8,870 nucleotides of DNA from Maricaulis sp. (GTDB lineage: Bacteria > Pseudomonadota > Alphaproteobacteria > Caulobacterales > Maricaulaceae), in assembly GCA_002694345.1 (NCBI GenBank), contig NZLV01000071.1, forward strand, positions 1-8,870. Reading direction: 5' to 3'. Within the stretch, counting starts at the first letter, position 1; each line of letters begins with the position of its first letter. Shown in pieces: positions 5,590 to 8,870 of this stretch. The notes beneath the pieces are model-generated. The model worked only from the letters and a program-made list of their open reading frames with translations, searched no databases and had not been told where the DNA came from. The position numbers were made by a program, and so were the translations under genes.

Positions 5590-6261
5590 CTACGACGCAG
5601 CGTGCGGCCGGATGAGGATTTCGACCCGGCGGTTCTGCTGGCGGCCATAGGCCGTGTCATTGGAGGCGATCGGAGCCCGCTCGCCCATGCCGGCGACATA
5701 GAAGCGGTCGCGCAGCACACCCTGGGCCATCAGATAGTTGGCCACGGAGACGGCCCGCTGCTCGGACAGGGTCTGGTTATAGGCGTCCGGGCCGGTGCTG
5801 TCGGCATGGCCCACAACGTCGATATAGGTCGCCGGATAGCGGTTCAGCACCGTCGAGACATCATTGAGAATGCCGTAGAACTGCCCCTGGATGTCCGAGG
5901 AGTTCGTGGCGAAGGTCACGTCGCCCGGCATGATCAGACGCAGATCATTGCCTTCACGGCGAACGCCGACGCCCGTGTCGGACAGGGCTTCGCGCATGGC
6001 CGCTTCCTGACGGTCCATGTAGTTGCCGATGGCGCCACCGGCCAGGGCACCGATACCGGCACCGATCAGCGCGTTGGTCCGGCCCTCGCTGCTGTCGCTC
6101 GTATTGGTCAGATAACCCAGGGCGGCGCCGGCGGCGGCCCCGATCAGGATACCGCGGCCGGTATTGTTGGCGCGGGTCTCGCCCGTATAGGGATCCGTGG
6201 TGGTACAGGCGGTCAGAGCCACCAGGGCCGTGACGGAGACGGCAGCTGTGCGCAGTTTCAT
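5590..6261 (-). CDS. OmpA-family lipoprotein with glycine zipper (YiaD-like)
   Basis: A 223-residue envelope protein. The N-terminus is a lipoprotein signal ending in LTAC, with lipidated Cys19; the +2 residue is Thr, not Asp, so export to the outer membrane is expected. A Gly/Ala-rich hydrophobic zipper follows (about 35-80: GRGILIGAAAGAALGYL and NALIGAGIGALAGGAIG). The C-terminal OmpA/MotB-like peptidoglycan-binding domain (about 107-218) contains TFATNSSDI, DVVGHADSTG (148-157), the NQTLSEQRAVSVANYL helix (162-177) and RQQNRRVEILI (207-217), with Asp and Arg residues typical for diaminopimelate contacts. This layout matches E. coli YiaD and related lipoproteins that tie the outer membrane to the wall. 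The ATG at 6261 has AGAAGG (6274-6269) 7 nt upstream. It is a single-gene unit with its own terminator. It is not a MotB stator, because it lacks a transmembrane proton channel. Confidence 0.92.
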   Translation of the reverse strand: MKLRTAAVSVTALVALTACTTTDPYTGETRANNTGRGILIGAAAGAALGYLTNTSDSSEGRTNALIGAGIGALAGGAIGNYMDRQEAAMREALSDTGVGVRREGNDLRLIMPGDVTFATNSSDIQGQFYGILNDVSTVLNRYPATYIDVVGHADSTGPDAYNQTLSEQRAVSVANYLMAQGVLRDRFYVAGMGERAPIASNDTAYGRQQNRRVEILIRPHAAS

Positions 6262-6293
6262 GAGTACACCTTCTCAGCAATGCAACTAAACGG

Positions 6294-6324
6294 ATCATAG
6301 CCCGAAATGTGACAGGCATTCCAA
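6294..6324 (-). promoter_or_regulatory. Possible promoter of the OmpA-family lipoprotein gene
   Basis: TATGAT (6299-6294 on the minus strand) is a good -10 match, and GCTATGATC also resembles the Caulobacter-type -10. TTGGAA (6324-6319) is a possible -35 with a long 19-nt spacer. It would start transcription about 30 nt before the gene. The weak -35 keeps confidence low. Confidence 0.3.
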
Positions 6325-6518
6325 CGCCAATTGGACGCAGGTGAAGATGAACGCAAGCTGAGCGGGATTCCGTCGCCCCGGCCTGCAACCCGGACTCGCG
6401 AGCGAGGCACCGGCACGTTATGCAGGCCTCACCGGGCGGCCCGGCACTTCGGCGGTGCAGCACATTCGGCTCAACCAGCCGCGGTCCGATGACCTGCAAA
6501 AAATCGCACCCGCCGCCC
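6325..6518. other. Intergenic stretch with no gene found
   Basis: This is most of the 373-nt gap between the divergent lipoprotein and groES genes. No reading frame with a ribosome site or recognisable protein was found on either strand. An 8-bp inverted repeat, GGCCTGCA (6380-6387) and TGCAGGCC (6421-6428), encloses 33 nt; it has no T-tract and may be chance in G+C-rich DNA. Confidence 0.5.
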
Positions 6519-6547
6519 CTTGACGCTCTCCCACCCGACCCTTATCT
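6519..6547 (+). promoter_or_regulatory. groESL heat-shock promoter (sigma32-type, possibly overlapping a housekeeping promoter)
   Basis: CTTGAC (6519-6524) and CCCTTATCT (6539-6547) are separated by 14 nt, fitting an alphaproteobacterial sigma32 promoter (CTTGA and a C-rich -10). The same bases can be read as a housekeeping promoter, TTGACG (6520-6525), 16 nt, TTATCT (6542-6547). Transcription would begin near 6553-6556, immediately before or within the CIRCE operator. Confidence 0.7.
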
Positions 6548-6556
6548 CCGCCGCTG

Positions 6557-6583
6557 TTAGCAGTCGGATGGGGTGAGTGCTAA
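6557..6583 (+). promoter_or_regulatory. CIRCE operator (HrcA binding site)
   Basis: TTAGCAGTC (6557-6565), a 9-nt spacer, and GAGTGCTAA (6575-6583) match the CIRCE consensus TTAGCACTC-N9-GAGTGCTAA at 17 of 18 positions; the single change is G for C at the seventh base of the left arm. It sits at the expected start of transcription, upstream of groES, so HrcA should repress the operon while sigma32 drives heat induction. hrcA itself is not in the window. Confidence 0.95.
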
Positions 6584-6634
6584 TGATCCCCGGCGCTGCA
6601 GAAATCACAGTCCTCTTGCTGGAGAAGAACCAAG

Positions 6635-6922
6635 ATGACCTTTCGTCCTCTGCACGACCGCGTGCTGGTGAAGCGCGTCGAAGAAGAGTCCACGACCAAA
6701 GGCGGGATCATCATCCCGGACACCGCCAAGGAAAAGCCGCAGGAAGGCGAAGTCGTCGCTGTCGGCGGCGGTGCCATCAAGGATGACGGCTCTGTCCGTC
6801 CGCTGGACCTGAAGGTCGGCGATCGCATCCTGTTCGGTAAGTGGTCCGGTACGGAAGTCACCCTGGGCGGTGACGAACTCCTGATCATGAAAGAGTCCGA
6901 CATCCTCGGTGTGATGGGCTAA
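6635..6922 (+). CDS. groES: Co-chaperonin GroES (Cpn10)
   Basis: A 95-residue co-chaperonin that forms the heptameric lid of the GroEL folding chamber in the cytoplasm. The family start FRPLHDRVLVKRVEEE is followed by the mobile loop TTKGGIIIPDTAKEKPQEG (20-38), whose Gly-Gly-Ile-Ile-Ile hydrophobic edge binds GroEL. The second half holds VVAVGGGA, the roof-loop region, and KVGDRILFGKWSGTEV, ending in LLIMKESDILGVMG. Length is normal. The ATG at 6635 is preceded by GGAGAAG (6621-6627) at 7 nt spacing. It is the first gene of the groESL operon, about 80 nt downstream of the predicted transcription start and the CIRCE operator. groEL follows after 47 nt. Confidence 0.98.
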   Translation: MTFRPLHDRVLVKRVEEESTTKGGIIIPDTAKEKPQEGEVVAVGGGAIKDDGSVRPLDLKVGDRILFGKWSGTEVTLGGDELLIMKESDILGVMG

Positions 6923-6969
6923 TCGCCCGCTCCACCCAGTGATCCACACAGAATAACGGAACCAATCCC

Positions 6970-8613
6970 ATGGCTGCTAAAGACGTATATTTCGGTTCTG
7001 ACGCCCGCGAGCGCATGCTGCGCGGCGTCGACATCCTCGCCAACGCTGTGAAAGTCACGCTGGGCCCGAAAGGCCGCAATGTCGTGATCGAGAAATCCTT
7101 CGGCGCTCCGCGCACCACGAAGGACGGCGTTTCCGTCGCCAAGGAAATCGAACTGACCGACAAGTTCGAGAACATGGGCGCCCAGATGCTGCGCGAAGTC
7201 GCGTCCAAGACGAACGACATCGCCGGTGACGGCACCACGACCGCCACGGTCCTGGCCCAGGCCATCGTGCGCGAAGGCATGAAGTCGGTGGCCGCCGGCA
7301 TGAACCCGATGGACCTGAAGCGCGGTATCGACAAGGCCGTTGCCCTGGTCATCGAGGACATCAAGGCCATCTCCACCCCGGTCAAGGACAGCGGTGAAGT
7401 CGCCCAGGTCGGCACCATCTCCGCCAACGGCGCCAGCGACATTGGCGAAATGATCGCCAAGGCGATGGACAAGGTCGGCAAGGAAGGCGTCATCACGGTC
7501 GAGGAAGCCAAATCCCTCGAAACCGAGCTGGACGTCGTCGAAGGCATGCAGTTCGACCGTGGCTATCTGTCCCCGTACTTCATCACCGACGCGGACAAGA
7601 TGCAGGCCGAGCTGGAAGAGCCCTACATCCTGCTGTTCGAAAAGAAGCTGACCTCCCTGCAGCCGATGCTCCCGATCCTGGAAGCTGTCGTGCAGTCCGG
7701 CCGTCCGCTGCTGATCATCGCGGAAGATGTTGAAGGCGAAGCGCTGGCCACCCTCGTGGTCAACAAGCTGCGCGGTGGCCTGAAGATCGCCGCCGTGAAG
7801 GCTCCGGGCTTCGGCGACCGCCGCAAGGCCATGCTGGAAGACATCGCCATCCTGACCGGCGGCCAGGTCATCTCCGAAGACCTCGGCATCAAGCTGGAAA
7901 CCGTCACGCTGGACATGCTGGGCTCCGCCAAGCGCGTCAACATCACCAAGGACGACACCACGATCGTCGACGGTGTCGGTGACAAGGCCCAGATCGAAGC
8001 CCGCGTCTCGCAGATCCGCAAGCAGGCTGAAGACACCTCCTCCGATTATGATCGTGAGAAGCTGCAAGAGCGTCTGGCCAAGCTGGCCGGCGGTGTCGCC
8101 GTGATCAAGGTCGGCGGTGCCACCGAGATCGAAGTGAAAGAGAAGAAGGACCGCGTCGACGACGCCCTGAACGCCACCCGCGCTGCGGTGGAAGAAGGCA
8201 TCGTCCCGGGCGGTGGTGTCGCTCTCCTGAAGGCCACGCTGAAGCTGGCCGGCCTGGAAGGTGACAACCCGGATCAAACGCAAGGCATCGGCATTGTCGC
8301 CCGCGCCCTGCAGGCTCCGATCCGCCAGATCGCCACGAACTCCGGCGTTGAAGGTTCCATCGTGGTCGGCAAGGTGCTCGAAAACGACAGCGCCACCTTC
8401 GGCTTCAACGCTCAGACCGAAGAATACGGCGACATGCTGTCCTTCGGCGTGATCGACCCGGCCAAGGTTGTCCGTACGGCTCTGCAGGATGCGGCCTCCG
8501 TCGCCTCCCTGCTGATCACCACGGAAGCCGCCGTCGCCGACGCTCCGAAAGACGACAGCGCGCCGGCCATGCCGGACATGGGCGGCATGGGCGGTATGGG
8601 CGGCATGATGTAA
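6970..8613 (+). CDS. groEL: Chaperonin GroEL (Cpn60)
   Basis: A 547-residue ATP-dependent chaperonin subunit that forms the double heptameric ring. Landmarks keep E. coli numbering: LGPKGRNVV (31-39), Asp52, and the ATP-binding GDGTTT with Asp87 (86-91). Further on are the apical-domain stretch QFDRGYLSPYF, the GFGDRRKAML motif, and DALNATRAAVEEGIVPGGG near residue 400, which includes the ATPase Asp at the position of E. coli Asp398. The C-terminus is the normal flexible Gly-Gly-Met tail (three GGM units, ending MM). The ATG at 6970 has a modest ACGGA site about 9 nt upstream; coupling with groES may help. The gene shows strong codon bias (CTG, AAG, GGC, ATC), as expected for high expression. 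It is followed by a strong terminator. Nothing marks it as an unusual paralogue; with its groES and CIRCE it looks like the main housekeeping copy. Confidence 0.99.
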   Translation: MAAKDVYFGSDARERMLRGVDILANAVKVTLGPKGRNVVIEKSFGAPRTTKDGVSVAKEIELTDKFENMGAQMLREVASKTNDIAGDGTTTATVLAQAIVREGMKSVAAGMNPMDLKRGIDKAVALVIEDIKAISTPVKDSGEVAQVGTISANGASDIGEMIAKAMDKVGKEGVITVEEAKSLETELDVVEGMQFDRGYLSPYFITDADKMQAELEEPYILLFEKKLTSLQPMLPILEAVVQSGRPLLIIAEDVEGEALATLVVNKLRGGLKIAAVKAPGFGDRRKAMLEDIAILTGGQVISEDLGIKLETVTLDMLGSAKRVNITKDDTTIVDGVGDKAQIEARVSQIRKQAEDTSSDYDREKLQERLAKLAGGVAVIKVGGATEIEVKEKKDRVDDALNATRAAVEEGIVPGGGVALLKATLKLAGLEGDNPDQTQGIGIVARALQAPIRQIATNSGVEGSIVVGKVLENDSATFGFNAQTEEYGDMLSFGVIDPAKVVRTALQDAASVASLLITTEAAVADAPKDDSAPAMPDMGGMGGMGGMM

Positions 8614-8643
8614 TCATCCGCCTGAGCCCGGCTCAGACAAGAG

Positions 8644-8676
8644 AGGCCCGCTCCGATGGAGCGGGCCTTTTCTTTT
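8644..8676 (+). terminator. Intrinsic terminator of the groESL operon
   Basis: An 11-bp perfect stem, AGGCCCGCTCC (8644-8654) with GGAGCGGGCCT (8658-8668), closes on a GAT loop and is followed by TTTTCTTTT up to 8676. It begins 30 nt after the groEL stop and should end the heat-shock transcript before the acyltransferase gene. Confidence 0.95.
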
Positions 8677-8696
8677 GCAGCTCGGGCAAAAAAGCT

Positions 8697-8724
8697 TTGA
8701 GGCCCCAGGGGCATTGGTTAGGTT
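8697..8724 (+). promoter_or_regulatory. Possible promoter of the acyltransferase gene
   Basis: TTGAGG (8697-8702) and TAGGTT (8719-8724) are spaced by 16 nt, downstream of the groESL terminator and 59 nt before the next start codon. A 15-bp palindrome, CCGGCAG-C-CTGCCGG (8734-8748), lies just past the likely start site and could be an operator. Both calls rest on sequence pattern alone. Confidence 0.3.
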
Positions 8725-8782
8725 TCGCCCGCCCCGGCAGCCTGCCGGACCTGTCTCGCCGCCCCTGTGAAGGCCTCATTGC

Positions 8783-8870
8783 ATGACCCTCAATTCCGTC
8801 CAGGCCCTGCGCGGGATCGCGGCGCTCATGGTCGCGCTCTACCATGTCTTCCTGAACGAGCAGGTCGGCA
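8783..8870 (+). CDS. Acyltransferase-3 family membrane protein, N-terminal fragment (partial)
   Basis: Only the first 29 codons are in the window, and the gene continues past the right edge. The visible residues, SVQALRGIAALMVALYHVF (5-23), match the opening of acyltransferase family 3 (OafA/NodX/ExoZ type): an LRG(I/L)AAL motif leading into the first transmembrane helix with the conserved His21. Members are multi-spanning inner-membrane enzymes that transfer acetyl or other acyl groups to exported carbohydrates such as O-antigen or exopolysaccharide. The ATG at 8783 has GAAGG (8769-8773) 9 nt upstream. It follows the groESL terminator and so is probably an independent unit. The motif is short but specific; the substrate cannot be judged from this fragment. 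Confidence 0.85.
   Translation, partial: MTLNSVQALRGIAALMVALYHVFLNEQVG

Noticed and set aside
5566..6300. 244-codon plus-strand frame opposite the OmpA-family gene
   Set aside because: The opposite strand has a signal peptide, lipobox and OmpA domain; this frame has none of its own and runs through the terminator region.
6380..6428. 8-bp inverted repeat GGCCTGCA/TGCAGGCC as an insertion-sequence end or small RNA
   Set aside because: There is no transposase remnant, target duplication or T-tract, and an 8-bp pair over 33 nt is weak evidence in G+C-rich DNA.
6919..8283. 454-codon open frame on the minus strand opposite groEL
   Set aside because: Antisense frames of groEL are a known artefact of its codon usage; no ribosome site or promoter supports it.
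1..8870. CRISPR arrays, tRNA or rRNA genes, integrases and phage genes
   Set aside because: I looked for regularly spaced repeats, cloverleaf-like segments and mobile-element proteins and saw none; base composition appears even across the window.

Overview
The window is G+C-rich chromosomal DNA, almost certainly from an alphaproteobacterium of the Caulobacter/Maricaulis/Hyphomonas kind. The clues are a TipF-like polar flagellar EAL protein, a HAD-IIA (NagD-like) protein of a type common in this class, CtrA-type TTAA boxes, Caulobacter-style promoters (TTGAC...CTA), and a groESL operon carrying both a sigma32-type promoter and a CIRCE operator. The assignment is inferred from gene content and is not a species identification.

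Layout. 1-408 (-): 5' part of ileS. 590-1534 (-): ribF. 1540-1983 (-): a MaoC-like hydratase, nearly touching ribF. 2107-3245 (+): a two-gene cheY-cheZ operon, closed by a strong intrinsic terminator that lies inside the 3' end of the convergent neighbour. 3256-4104 (-): a HAD-IIA phosphatase-like protein. 4175-5389 (-): tipF-like membrane/coiled-coil/degenerate-EAL protein. 5590-6261 (-): an OmpA-family lipoprotein with a glycine zipper and its own terminator. 6519-8676 (+): the complete groESL heat-shock unit (promoter, CIRCE, groES, groEL, terminator). 8783 to the right edge (+): start of an acyltransferase-3 family membrane protein.

How the genes fit together. Most of the window is housekeeping: isoleucine tRNA charging, FMN/FAD synthesis, an acyl-CoA hydratase fold, an envelope lipoprotein and the GroE chaperonin. 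The thread of interest is motility. A CheY with all E. coli-type signalling residues sits beside a CheZ phosphatase with no receptor, CheA or CheW gene in view, and the next genes along include a TipF-like cyclic-di-GMP-type protein whose EAL domain looks catalytically dead. The CheZ ends in two near-repeats of the short CheY-binding peptide. A TTAA-N7-TTAT box upstream of cheY and paired TTAACC half-sites upstream of tipF suggest that the cell-cycle regulator CtrA could time both.

I found no mobile element, CRISPR array, tRNA or rRNA gene, and no wholly new system. The best candidates for novelty are the duplicated CheY-docking peptide, the terminator written into the coding sequence of the opposing gene, and the proposed CtrA control of cheYZ.
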